DNA of 47,440 nucleotides from a virus. The translations under genes were made by a program, and so were the position numbers. Under the pieces are notes generated by a model. It had not been told where the DNA came from, ran no database searches, and saw only the letters and a list, made by a program, of their open reading frames with translations. The first letter of the stretch is position 1, and the number at the start of each line of letters is the position of its first letter. Positions 40,810 through 47,440 of the stretch are shown piece by piece. The stretch spans positions 1 to 47,440 of IMG/VR virus record IMGVR_UViG_3300030451_003482; one strand, written 5' to 3'.

Positions 40810-41032
40810 AGATCTTCTCCCATATCATATCTTTAATATAAGTATGAGGTGATCGGGTTGTTTTACCGTTTATTGTTATATCAATATACCAAACGCCAGG
40901 CTCTTTAGCAAATGGCGCTATTTTTATATTGTTTCTTATACACCAGTCAATAGCCTTGTGATCAAGCTCTGTAGTTTCATATGTACCCATATTCCACTCA
41001 GACTTTTTTTTAGGCTTCCAGTGCGGTGCCAT
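40760..41032 (-). CDS. Hypothetical protein (90 aa)
   Basis: 90 residues. KPGVWYIDITINGKTTRSPH-like sequence (EPGVWYIDITINGKTTRSPH) and a C-terminal Tyr-rich helix (WEKIYEYYRYYYEKYF) are visible. Not recognised. It overlaps the helicase stop by one base and the thymidylate synthase-family gene by 29-50 bases. Soluble, basic overall. It may be a small accessory protein to replication or DNA modification by location only. Confidence 0.65.
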   Translation of the reverse strand: MAPHWKPKKKSEWNMGTYETTELDHKAIDWCIRNNIKIAPFAKEPGVWYIDITINGKTTRSPHTYIKDMIWEKIYEYYRYYYEKYFRDSK

Positions 41033-42744
41033 TATTCCCAGGGCATTTTCTCAGCTTCAGCCATACCAGGCAAAGCATGAGGAATAAAACGACCTGATTT
41101 ATGTTCCCATTTAAAATGTGCTTCAGCTCCGTTCTCACCTAAGTTTTGAAACTTTACTTTCAATACTTTAGCTTTAACAGTCTTAGCATCATAGTCTCTA
41201 TGTACTAGTATACCGTGGTAACTAGCATCATACCATTCACCGCCACCTTTAATGTTATACATAGTTGGCTCTTCAATTTTGCCATCTTTATCTTTATACA
41301 TTTTAGTTGGGTGAGCTACAATAAACGTAAGCACATCATACTTTTTACAAAACATTTCTATTTTAGTTAGATACTCCATTGTGTATCTGTTTACATCTTC
41401 TGTTTTGCAATCAATGTCTCTGATCTTATTAAACGGATCAATGACTAAGCATTTAATACCTTTACGTTTTACAAGCTCAGCACCTTTACGTAGCACTGAT
41501 TCAAGACTATACTTATCCATATCAATGAAAAAGTAATTGTCATTAACATGTTCTGATACTTCGTTCCACTTAGCACCACCAATGTCTGCGCGTGTGGGCA
41601 TATCACCCCACGTCTTACGCATTAGTTTATGGGCATGTAAATAAGTTGGCGCATTTTCTGGACTAGCAAACGCTGTTTTCCAACCATAGTTCGCGTTATA
41701 CCCAACGACCATTTGATCGACGAAGTCACTTTTACCGGAACTAGGAATACCAGTAACAGTAATAAACTGACCAGTGTAAGTTGAAAAGATATCATCAAAA
41801 TTCGGAAGGCCGATCTGGTAACCGGGCTTGAAACCATTTTTAACGAAGTCAGTAACTTCGTCCTCAATGTCTTTGAAAGTTGTGACGTTTTCAAGGGGTA
41901 CTGGTCGGGCTTTGGTAATACGCTCTGCCAGCTTTTGTTTTCCATACTTTAATAAATATTCATTAGCGTCTTTACAGTCTTCGAAGGTTACTAAGAAACA
42001 TACTTCAGCTCCAAGCCTACGTATAAGCTCCTGCTGTAGCATTTGACCAGCGTCATCTTGATCAACTGCAAGTATTACTTTTTCTTTATCTTCAAAATAA
42101 TCAATACAGTTATCTAGATAATCTAGGTTGTTGTTTGTTAGCGTTGCTCCGTTAGGAACTGATATAGCATTTTTAATACCAGCTTCATGTAAAGCCAACA
42201 CGTCCATTTCACCTTCAGTAATTATACACGTGTCATAACCTACAATGCTATTAATATTGTAAAATACTTTTTCAGCACCCTTATATAGTTTAAAGTTTTT
42301 GCGACCATCTCTGTATTTAACGTTGATTAACTGATCGCCCATTAAATAATTAAACCATATAGTGTTTTCAGTCTTACCTGTCTGTGGCATATACTCAGGA
42401 CCCTCACCGACCCGAAGATCGGTAAGAGTTTTCTGAGATATACCTCGTGTCTCAAACCATTGTACAACTTTGCTATTAAGCTTTTTAGTTGGCTTTTGGT
42501 CTGGTCTTACGTACTCTTTTTCACTAGCACCTTTACGTTGATAAGTGTGTAGTTGAAAAGTTGTACTACAATTGTGACAAGTGCCGAGACCCCGTTCCCA
42601 ATCATATGAAGCACACTGTGCTTTCTGATTTTTAGGTTGCCTAGTATGAGAACACAAAGGGCATACGCCTTGTGTTTTACCTTCTTTTAGGCCATATTGA
42701 TTGAACTCATCAATCAAAAATCCATTGATCTCTGTTGTCTGCAT
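41032..42744 (-). CDS. DNA primase-helicase (T7 gp4-like)
   Basis: 570 residues, bifunctional. A zinc ribbon (C28, C31, C56, C59) reads template. The Toprim catalytic core has E178 in ITEGEMD and D228/D231 region AVDQDDAGQ. The DnaB-type helicase has Walker A GIPSSGKS (332-339), Walker B CLVIDPFN (D436) and the downstream VAHPTKM motif. It primes and unwinds DNA at the fork as a hexamer. It is followed by the SSB gene four bases upstream in the operon. No DNA polymerase is present in the window to partner it. Domain order equals T7 gp4. Confidence 0.92.
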   Translation of the reverse strand: MQTTEINGFLIDEFNQYGLKEGKTQGVCPLCSHTRQPKNQKAQCASYDWERGLGTCHNCSTTFQLHTYQRKGASEKEYVRPDQKPTKKLNSKVVQWFETRGISQKTLTDLRVGEGPEYMPQTGKTENTIWFNYLMGDQLINVKYRDGRKNFKLYKGAEKVFYNINSIVGYDTCIITEGEMDVLALHEAGIKNAISVPNGATLTNNNLDYLDNCIDYFEDKEKVILAVDQDDAGQMLQQELIRRLGAEVCFLVTFEDCKDANEYLLKYGKQKLAERITKARPVPLENVTTFKDIEDEVTDFVKNGFKPGYQIGLPNFDDIFSTYTGQFITVTGIPSSGKSDFVDQMVVGYNANYGWKTAFASPENAPTYLHAHKLMRKTWGDMPTRADIGGAKWNEVSEHVNDNYFFIDMDKYSLESVLRKGAELVKRKGIKCLVIDPFNKIRDIDCKTEDVNRYTMEYLTKIEMFCKKYDVLTFIVAHPTKMYKDKDGKIEEPTMYNIKGGGEWYDASYHGILVHRDYDAKTVKAKVLKVKFQNLGENGAEAHFKWEHKSGRFIPHALPGMAEAEKMPWE

Positions 42745-42748
42745 TTAA

Positions 42749-43063
42749 TTAAAATGGTAAGTCATCGTCGGCCTGAGCGACCGCAGCTTGTTGTACAGGT
42801 GCAGGCCCACCATCTCGAGGCGCAGCCGCAACGTTCTCTCCATTTGTCCATACTACTTTTACATTACCTAGATAAACCTTATCTTGCTTAGCATCACGCT
42901 CGTCTTTAGTTTGTTGTACAACTACTGGACCGTTGTTGCCGAACTGATCTGGCTCGTCATTTATTGTAATAGTAATAGGTAAGTATTTACCTTTTTTACC
43001 TTCGATAATTTTATCTTTAGGTATTTTAGTAAGGTCAATACTTGTTGCTAATATACTAGCCAT
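42749..43063 (-). CDS. ssb: Single-stranded DNA-binding protein
   Basis: 104 residues. An OB-fold-type beta core (GKYLPITITINDEPDQFGNN, then KVYLGNVKVVWTNGEN) is followed by an Ala/Gln/Pro-rich linker and the acidic SSB tail DDDLPF, which in SSBs recruits replication partners. It coats ssDNA and works with the helicase next to it. It is shorter than bacterial SSB (about 178 aa). It overlaps the upstream 59-residue gene by one base. Confidence 0.85.
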   Translation of the reverse strand: MASILATSIDLTKIPKDKIIEGKKGKYLPITITINDEPDQFGNNGPVVVQQTKDERDAKQDKVYLGNVKVVWTNGENVAAAPRDGGPAPVQQAAVAQADDDLPF

Positions 43064-43242
43064 TACACATAAGAATTTAACTGATTAAACATACGCTGCA
43101 GTTGATCTTTAGTCGCATTAGTATTACGACGTAAGTTGTCTACAGCTTTAACATGGTTTTGGTTCGCGTAAAAGTTATTTGCATTAGTTTCAATACCTGT
43201 TACTGAACATACTTTAGTTTGAGTTTTTCTTGCTCTTGCCAT
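43063..43242 (-). CDS. Small basic protein with CSVTGI motif
   Basis: 59 residues starting at the ATG at 43242 (MARARKTQTKVCSVTGIETN, then ANNFYANQNHVKAVDNLRRN and TNATKDQLQRMFNQLNSYV). The longer open frame upstream overlaps the exonuclease coding frame and looks like shadow. It lies 10 bases after the exonuclease stop. The single cysteine in KVCSVTGI sits in a zinc-ribbon-like start but no partner cysteines are seen. Function unknown. Confidence 0.6.
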   Translation of the reverse strand: MARARKTQTKVCSVTGIETNANNFYANQNHVKAVDNLRRNTNATKDQLQRMFNQLNSYV

Positions 43243-43252
43243 ATTAACTGGT

Positions 43253-43984
43253 TTAAAGGGTTTTATTAATAAAATATTGTGAAGGATCAAAACCTTCTTG
43301 CTTATAAAATAAATCATAAGCATCGTTTGCCCGTGCAACTTTGTCAGAGCCACGCTCATAAAAGTCTGTTGAGCAATCAAATAATCCGATCTGATGTGTC
43401 TCTTTATCTATAACAATAAATAACATTTCATAACCGAATAGTTTACTGTATATGTATGCTTGACTATCATAGTTATACATACGCGCACTGTTTTGAAACT
43501 TGTTTATGTTTGCGGTAGTCTTTAAATCAATCACTAGTTTTTCATCGTGATTAACAATATCAGCTTTACCTTTCCACATATTGTTTCCGAGCTGTGCTAC
43601 TCCAGGCACTTCGTACTCTACGTTTTCTCCACGTATAAGACCTTCGCAAACTTCATTGCTTAACATTTTATCTGTCATTAATTCGATCTTATCTACTTCG
43701 TGTTGTAGTAAACATAGTTCACCGCCTGACATCTCTTTGTAAGCCTTCGTGTTCCTAGTCGATGAAGGTATTACTAGGTATTTCTTAAGCTTGTTTGGCT
43801 CAAGAATAGCTGTGTGAAAATATCCACCAACTAAGAACGCTGCTGAAGGCTTCGAAGGTTGACCGTATGCGAGAGGATTATTTAGAAGAGCTGATATGTC
43901 GCTATTACTAAGATAACGTCTACCAAATTCCCCGTAGTAATCTTCATCATTGCGCAGTTTGTTTATTATTTGTTTTCGTTCCAT
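43253..43984 (-). CDS. PD-(D/E)XK exonuclease, RecE/lambda-exo-like
   Basis: 243 residues. The segment GGYFHTAILEPNKL (53-66) matches the RecE-like 'G..H..iLEP' element. Catalytic D142 (KGKADIV) and D153-L-K155 (VIDLKTT) complete PD-(D/E)XK, followed by the Q175-x3-Y179 box (SQAYIYS). It would digest one DNA strand 5'-3' to leave 3' tails for the adjacent ERF annealing protein, a two-component recombination system. It overlaps the ERF gene by 38 bases. Confidence 0.85.
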   Translation of the reverse strand: MERKQIINKLRNDEDYYGEFGRRYLSNSDISALLNNPLAYGQPSKPSAAFLVGGYFHTAILEPNKLKKYLVIPSSTRNTKAYKEMSGGELCLLQHEVDKIELMTDKMLSNEVCEGLIRGENVEYEVPGVAQLGNNMWKGKADIVNHDEKLVIDLKTTANINKFQNSARMYNYDSQAYIYSKLFGYEMLFIVIDKETHQIGLFDCSTDFYERGSDKVARANDAYDLFYKQEGFDPSQYFINKTL

Positions 43985-44522
43985 GAACTTCTGCTTGTTT
44001 TAATTTAGCCAACGCTTCCTGGCTTACTTTATACTTTTTAATTATAGCAGCTATGTCGCCACCTGATTTTAAGTATTCAGTAGCCTTTGTAAACGCTTGC
44101 GTGTTTACAGACAATGACGGTTTAACGGTTGTGGTTGATTTACCGTGGTCGTTGGTTGCATCACTGTCTTGGGTGTCGTCGATAAGAAATAAATTACCTA
44201 AAGCATACTTCTTACCGTAGCTTGAAGCTGACCCGTATCGTTGAGGCATTTGCATACCTTTCTGCTCAAGATCAACACCAACAACTGCAGTAGCAGTTAC
44301 TGTGTCGGTCCCGTCAGTTATAGTAGCTGTGCTTTGTAACACTGCCGTGTCAACTAACTCTTCGTTAATTGTGACAGTAACACCCAACTCCTTAACAAAG
44401 GGTTTTATAGCTTCGAGAATATCTTCGGCTGATCTAAAGTAGTATTTGCCGAATGAGTTAAATCTAGATTTTTTAGATTTAAACTTGGTTTGTATTGTTG
44501 CTAACTTTTCGTTTAACGTCAT
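43947..44522 (-). CDS. ERF-family ssDNA-annealing recombinase
   Basis: 191 residues. The N-terminal SFGKYYFRSAEDILEAIKPF and central YGSASSYGKKYALGNLFLID then DTQDSDATND match the ERF family of phage annealing proteins. The C-terminal part (residues 150-191) is a helical Lys-rich tail. It anneals ssDNA exposed by the exonuclease at 43253, supporting recombination-dependent replication and concatemer formation. It is preceded by a 62-base spacer with a candidate promoter, so it may head its own transcript. Confidence 0.85.
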   Translation of the reverse strand: MTLNEKLATIQTKFKSKKSRFNSFGKYYFRSAEDILEAIKPFVKELGVTVTINEELVDTAVLQSTATITDGTDTVTATAVVGVDLEQKGMQMPQRYGSASSYGKKYALGNLFLIDDTQDSDATNDHGKSTTTVKPSLSVNTQAFTKATEYLKSGGDIAAIIKKYKVSQEALAKLKQAEVHGTKTNNKQTAQ

Positions 44523-44558
44523 AAGTTTTGGTATTTGGTATACCTATATAATTACATA

Positions 44559-44566
44559 CAAATATA
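44559..44566 (-). promoter_or_regulatory. Candidate Bacteroidota-type -7 box
   Basis: In the only sizeable spacer of the - arm, the - strand reads TATATTTG, a perfect match to the Bacteroidota -7 consensus TAnnTTTG, 36 bases before the ERF start. A convincing TTG -33 element at normal spacing was not found, so this could also be a promoter for the phage sigma factor or a chance match. Confidence 0.4.
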
Positions 44567-44584
44567 CTGTTTTACATCTATAAC

Positions 44585-45349
44585 CTACAGATAATCAATC
44601 ACTTGCGAGTGATCAACATTGTCAATTAGTTTTTGTACGGCTTGCTTTTTTAGCTCGCTTACACGTACATAATTACTAACACCATCTATATTTAATTTAG
44701 CTGCGATCTGTTTAGCTGTATGCTTGTCGCAGTCAAGTCCATAGCTTAACCGTAACACTTCATATTCTTTTTTATTTAAGTGTTTTAATAATAAGCTTTT
44801 CAAATAACTATTTAACAAAGCTATATTGTATGGCTCTGATTTATCTGCTATTTGATGTATCATTTGCTCGCCTTCGTCGTTAGCTGGTTGAGCATCTATA
44901 GATAAAAACATAGAATTAAAAAACATTTCAACCATCTTTTTATCTTTAGGATTTTTACGTATCTCGTTCATTTTATGTTCTGGTATACGTATATCACCTC
45001 TATGCATATCTATACGACGTCTGATACCACCTTTAATACGTTTACTAAAAAACGATTTTAAAGTTTTTTCCATATCTTCAGACTCGTTTAACACGTTCCA
45101 GTCTAACTTGTCAACAGCTTTTATTAAAGCTTCGCCACCTATCTGTATAAGATCCATAATAGTTAACACGCCTGATGCTTGTTGACTAGTTGAAAACTTA
45201 CGTGCTAAATTTTCTACAAGCGGTAGAAACTTTACAATAAGCTCGTCGCGAGTATATAAAGAAAAATGATATTCACTCCATACTTTGGGCATAGATCTTT
45301 TTAAATCTTCTTTATACCTAATGTAATTTTGTACATTGTATTTTCTCAT
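44585..45349 (-). CDS. Sigma-70-like factor
   Basis: 254 residues. TIMDLIQIGGEALIKAVDKL (64-82) is region 2.2, the part that binds RNA polymerase core; residues about 95-125 (FFSKRIKGGIRRRIDMHRG) fit regions 2.3-2.4; LNKKEYEVLRLSYGLDCDKH followed by TAKQIAAKLNIDGVSNYVRV is region 4 with its helix-turn-helix. Region 1.1 is absent. It would redirect host polymerase to phage promoters, probably late genes, since no phage RNA polymerase is seen. It overlaps the membrane protein upstream by four bases. Confidence 0.85.
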   Translation of the reverse strand: MRKYNVQNYIRYKEDLKRSMPKVWSEYHFSLYTRDELIVKFLPLVENLARKFSTSQQASGVLTIMDLIQIGGEALIKAVDKLDWNVLNESEDMEKTLKSFFSKRIKGGIRRRIDMHRGDIRIPEHKMNEIRKNPKDKKMVEMFFNSMFLSIDAQPANDEGEQMIHQIADKSEPYNIALLNSYLKSLLLKHLNKKEYEVLRLSYGLDCDKHTAKQIAAKLNIDGVSNYVRVSELKKQAVQKLIDNVDHSQVIDYL

Positions 45350-45501
45350 ACTAGTTCTTCTATAATTCCTACTACTTCTGATATAACTAACACCGCCATA
45401 GCTAACTGTAGGTTAAAAGGTAGTAGACAATAGCCTGCTACTCTTATAACACTCTTTGTCATGCTAGCCCAGAAGTGTTTATCTGCATCTGGATAATTCA
45501 T
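45346..45501 (-). CDS. Small membrane protein (51 aa)
   Basis: 51 residues from the ATG at 45501 (ATGA overlap with the upstream gene), MNYPDADKHFWASMTKSVIR then VAGYCLLPFNLQLAMAVLVI and SEVVGIIEELV. One hydrophobic helix (about 20-45). The longer open frame upstream overlaps coding sequence and is not needed. ATGA overlap with the sigma gene too. Possibly an anti-sigma or membrane accessory by location; no evidence beyond that. Confidence 0.6.
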   Translation of the reverse strand: MNYPDADKHFWASMTKSVIRVAGYCLLPFNLQLAMAVLVISEVVGIIEELV

Positions 45502-46118
45502 AATTGTGAGTTTAAAAGTTCTTTTTCTTTCTTTAGTTCTTGTGTCATATTTCTGTAAATGGTACGAGTTGAACAATCAAAATAACTTGCTAGTTTTTTA
45601 GCAGTTATAGTTTGTTTTGCCTCGTTTAATGTTAGCATAGCATCATAGATATCATCTGCAGCTACAGCTTTAGATCTACCTATGATACTACCTACAATAC
45701 TTAGTTTCTCACTTACCTCAAGACCACACGTATCGTTAAATATAACTTTACGCAGTTTGTTTTTTGGCGGATATTCTAAGTCATACATGCTAACATCATA
45801 AATAATGTTCTTAAACAATTGCTCTGATACATTAAATGTAATAAAGCCGTTAGATTTATTTACTATATGCCTTGCTATATACTCAAACTTATCTTGATCA
45901 AGTTGAGGATTTAAATACCACAACACCAGCAAATGCCATTTAAGAGATTTATATGTAGTAATTTTAGCCCTTGTTCTAAACAACTCATAACACTCATGCG
46001 TACCGTTATGATACACCACGCCCCAGTCGTACACTTCATCTGGCTTATCTGTAATTGGATCTCGCCTGTATACGATGCGGTTATTGTTTAGAAATTTTAA
46101 GTTTCTGTCTTGTGACAT
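45498..46118 (-). CDS. HTH DNA-binding protein (putative regulator)
   Basis: 206 residues. The C-terminal part (ITAKKLASYFDCSTRTIYRN, about 170-190) is a helix-turn-helix of the kind seen in DNA-binding regulators and in replication initiators; the preceding residues (LNEAKQT) form its first helix. The N-terminal 150 residues are unrecognised, mixed alpha/beta (VYDWGVVYHNGTHECYELFR). It sits just upstream of the sigma factor, so a role in switching transcription programmes is plausible; a replication role cannot be excluded. Confidence 0.7.
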   Translation of the reverse strand: MSQDRNLKFLNNNRIVYRRDPITDKPDEVYDWGVVYHNGTHECYELFRTRAKITTYKSLKWHLLVLWYLNPQLDQDKFEYIARHIVNKSNGFITFNVSEQLFKNIIYDVSMYDLEYPPKNKLRKVIFNDTCGLEVSEKLSIVGSIIGRSKAVAADDIYDAMLTLNEAKQTITAKKLASYFDCSTRTIYRNMTQELKKEKELLNSQL

Positions 46119-46125
46119 TAGCCTA

Positions 46126-46248
46126 TTACTCTTTATTATTAAGGGCTGTTGTCACAGCCTCTTCAGGTTTTAAAGTACACACAATTATGTGTTCTTTTAA
46201 AAACTCTTCTTCTCTTAATTTAGTAAATAACTCTTTTGTTTTTCCCAT
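46126..46248 (-). CDS. 40-aa small protein
   Basis: 40 residues: MGKTKELFTKLREEEFLKEH then IIVCTLKPEEAVTTALNNKE. One charged helix plus a short strand. It fills the gap between the HTH gene (seven bases) and the 42-aa gene (29-base overlap). Not recognised; the call rests on operon fit and codon pattern. Confidence 0.5.
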   Translation of the reverse strand: MGKTKELFTKLREEEFLKEHIIVCTLKPEEAVTTALNNKE

Positions 46249-46348
46249 TATCTTTAGGTTTTTGTTTCTTTTTCTGAAAACTTTTGATCTTATGCGCTAT
46301 GTTCATATAGTTCACATCGATCATGTGATTGTATGTTTTTCTACTCAT
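46220..46348 (-). CDS. 42-aa small basic protein
   Basis: 42 residues from the ATG at 46348: MSRKTYNHMIDVNYMNIAHK then IKSFQKKKQKPKDNGKNKRV IY. Lysine-rich C-terminus. It overlaps the ligase stop by eight bases. The longer open frame upstream lies in the ligase gene and is not used. Function unknown. Confidence 0.5.
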   Translation of the reverse strand: MSRKTYNHMIDVNYMNIAHKIKSFQKKKQKPKDNGKNKRVIY

Positions 46349-47177
46349 AATCTCGTATACATTTAAATTGCGGGTGACGATAGTTACCTGCTTTAGTTCG
46401 TTCGAAATAAGTAAATGTAGCACGTTTACCAATGTAGTCGTGTACATTGTTTAGTATATTAGCTAGATCTGTGTAATTGTAACCTTTACCTGGTGGACAG
46501 CCGAACTCAATACCATTGTCATCCATCATAAAGAACTTACCAAGTGTGCCAGTACGTTTACCTTTACCAGCTTCATAACCTACAATTGTAGCTTCATCAT
46601 CACTGAAGTCTTTGAATTTTTGTAGGTTGTAGCTACGTTTTTGCTCATAAGCACCGTTAAGTCTTAGTATAGAGCCTTCGTAGCCTTGTTTTAGAAAGCC
46701 ATCATAATGCATGTTAGCGGCCTCTTCGTATTTATATACTCTGTGAGTTTCAACAGGTAAAACTACATTTGACCATAAATGATCTTTGTTTGACATTAGC
46801 CATTTAAGTCTAGCTTCATAACCGATGAACGGTACAATAAAGTCATACACGTGGTATTGTATCATATCTGCTGAGTTTAAACGGTCCTCGTCAGTTGGTT
46901 TTTGTTTTCTGACTAATGATATGATTTGCTCAAAATCGTCTCTTAAATCGTGATTATACAACTCACCGTCTAGTATAACGTCTGGGTGTTTATCAAAGAA
47001 AGGAGCGAGTCGCAGTTCAATATATCGTAGATTATGGAACTGTTTACCCGTACGTGAGTATGCTCCATCTTTTGTAAATAGACAACGCACGCCATCAAGC
47101 TTAGGTTGTATAAATACAGGCTCATTAAAGTCAATTTTTTTATCATTAACTTTATGAGCTAACATAGGTTTTATCAT
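46341..47177 (-). CDS. ATP-dependent DNA ligase
   Basis: 278 residues of the nucleotidyltransferase ligase family. Adenylated lysine K26 in motif I QPKLDGVR; motif III ILDGELY (D70, E72); motif IV GYEGSILR (E168); motif V NLQKFKDF. The C-terminus GFVGY-like part continues as an OB-fold (EATIVGYEAGKGKRTGTLGK). It is shorter than T7 ligase (359 aa), with no extra N-terminal domain. It joins nicks in replication and recombination. It begins in an overlap with the gene upstream at 47174 (ATGA). Confidence 0.92.
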   Translation of the reverse strand: MIKPMLAHKVNDKKIDFNEPVFIQPKLDGVRCLFTKDGAYSRTGKQFHNLRYIELRLAPFFDKHPDVILDGELYNHDLRDDFEQIISLVRKQKPTDEDRLNSADMIQYHVYDFIVPFIGYEARLKWLMSNKDHLWSNVVLPVETHRVYKYEEAANMHYDGFLKQGYEGSILRLNGAYEQKRSYNLQKFKDFSDDEATIVGYEAGKGKRTGTLGKFFMMDDNGIEFGCPPGKGYNYTDLANILNNVHDYIGKRATFTYFERTKAGNYRHPQFKCIRDYE

Positions 47178-47419
47178 AATTTTCTTATTATATTTTCTAA
47201 TTTACTAATTTTATTTTTAATTATAGCTGCTTTCTCATACTCTTCAGTATCTTCATACTGTGACATTAGCGTCATAAGTCTAGCGATCTCAGCTACAATC
47301 ATTTGTTCATCTGTAGCAGCAGGCAGAGCAGATACTTCAAAATCGTCAGAGTTAAACATCTTACGAACAACAGCATCTGCTACCCTTTCTGCTAAATAAT
47401 CTAGTTCTTTTTTAGTCAT
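47174..47419 (-). CDS. 81-aa protein with UVR-like helical hairpin
   Basis: 81 residues: MTKKELDYLAERVADAVVRK, then a linker, then QYEDTEEYEKAAIIKNKISK and LENIIRKL. The motif EEYEKAAIIKNKISKLE resembles the UVR domain of UvrB/UvrC and some regulators, a helical hairpin for protein-protein contact. It is the most upstream gene of the - arm in the window, 21 bases from the edge. Function unknown; a partner of the DNA ligase is a guess from position. Confidence 0.7.
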   Translation of the reverse strand: MTKKELDYLAERVADAVVRKMFNSDDFEVSALPAATDEQMIVAEIARLMTLMSQYEDTEEYEKAAIIKNKISKLENIIRKL

Positions 47420-47422
47420 TTA

Positions 47423-47439
47423 ATACTATTTTTTAGTAT
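47423..47439. repeat. Inverted repeat at the right edge
   Basis: ATACTA (47423-47428) and TAGTAT (47434-47439) form a perfect inverted repeat around TTTTT, just upstream of the 81-aa gene. The half-site also forms the palindrome at 10527-10536. It could be an operator or a weak hairpin; chance is possible in AT-rich DNA. Confidence 0.4.
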
Positions 47440-47440
47440 A

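Noticed and set aside
43243-43380. Longer N-terminus for the 59-residue protein before SSB
   Set aside because: The extension lies inside the exonuclease gene; the ATG at 43242 sits in the short gap and starts a sensible protein.
1-47440. tRNA, CRISPR array, integrase, reverse-transcriptase cassette or insertion sequence
   Set aside because: Looked for on both strands by eye; no cloverleaf with TTCGA loop, no regular spaced repeats, no recombinase, RT or transposase motif was seen. Faint cases could be missed.

Overview
This window is one contiguous stretch of a tailed phage genome of T7-like (podovirus) gene layout. The host was probably a marine member of the Bacteroidota (Flavobacteriia-like). 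The host call is inference, from four signs: the DNA is AT-rich (about one third G+C in hand-counted lines); most genes lack a Shine-Dalgarno and start after TAAATTA-type A/T runs; exported proteins have signal peptides ending in NAQ or HAQ; and one intergenic spacer holds a perfect Bacteroidota -7 box (TAnnTTTG). No integrase, tRNA, CRISPR array or insertion sequence was seen, so a lytic lifestyle is likely.

Layout: everything from 8 to 34364 is on the + strand and everything from 34438 to 47419 on the - strand. The two arms converge on a pair of terminators at 34375-34439. The + arm carries packaging, virion and lysis genes: a GPM-repeat protein, a 3TM holin, a GroES-like protein, a TerS candidate, TerL, portal, scaffold, major capsid protein, connector and tail proteins, then a GNAT-like protein followed by three internal virion (ejection) protein candidates, the last 2530 residues long. 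This order mirrors T7 genes 8-9-10-11-12-13-14-15-16. Then comes an accessory zone (29717-34008) with an exported barrel-like protein, a small membrane protein, a secreted thioredoxin-fold protein, a 14-residue CxxCxxCxxC peptide and a set of tiny lysine-rich proteins, many with exactly two cysteines. An M15 peptidase closes the arm.

The - arm, in its direction of transcription (right to left), encodes an ATP-dependent DNA ligase, an HTH regulator, a sigma-70-like factor, an ERF-type annealing protein, a RecE-like PD-(D/E)XK exonuclease, SSB, a T7 gp4-like primase-helicase, a thymidylate synthase-family enzyme with the dCMP-hydroxymethylase signature, two MazG-like pyrophosphohydrolases (one fused to a GIY-YIG-like domain), a T7 endonuclease I-like resolvase, class I ribonucleotide reductase (NrdB, NrdA), a 2OG-Fe(II) oxygenase and several peptides of 40-60 residues. 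No DNA or RNA polymerase is visible, so the genome probably continues beyond 47440.

How it may work together: the - arm would redirect transcription with its own sigma factor, remodel the nucleotide pool and replicate and recombine DNA, and the + arm would build, load and release virions. The most interesting possibilities are a nucleotide-modification module (hydroxymethylase-like enzyme, two MazG-like proteins, oxygenase, RNR), the set of small two-cysteine basic proteins, and sequence modules shared between small proteins and an internal virion protein.
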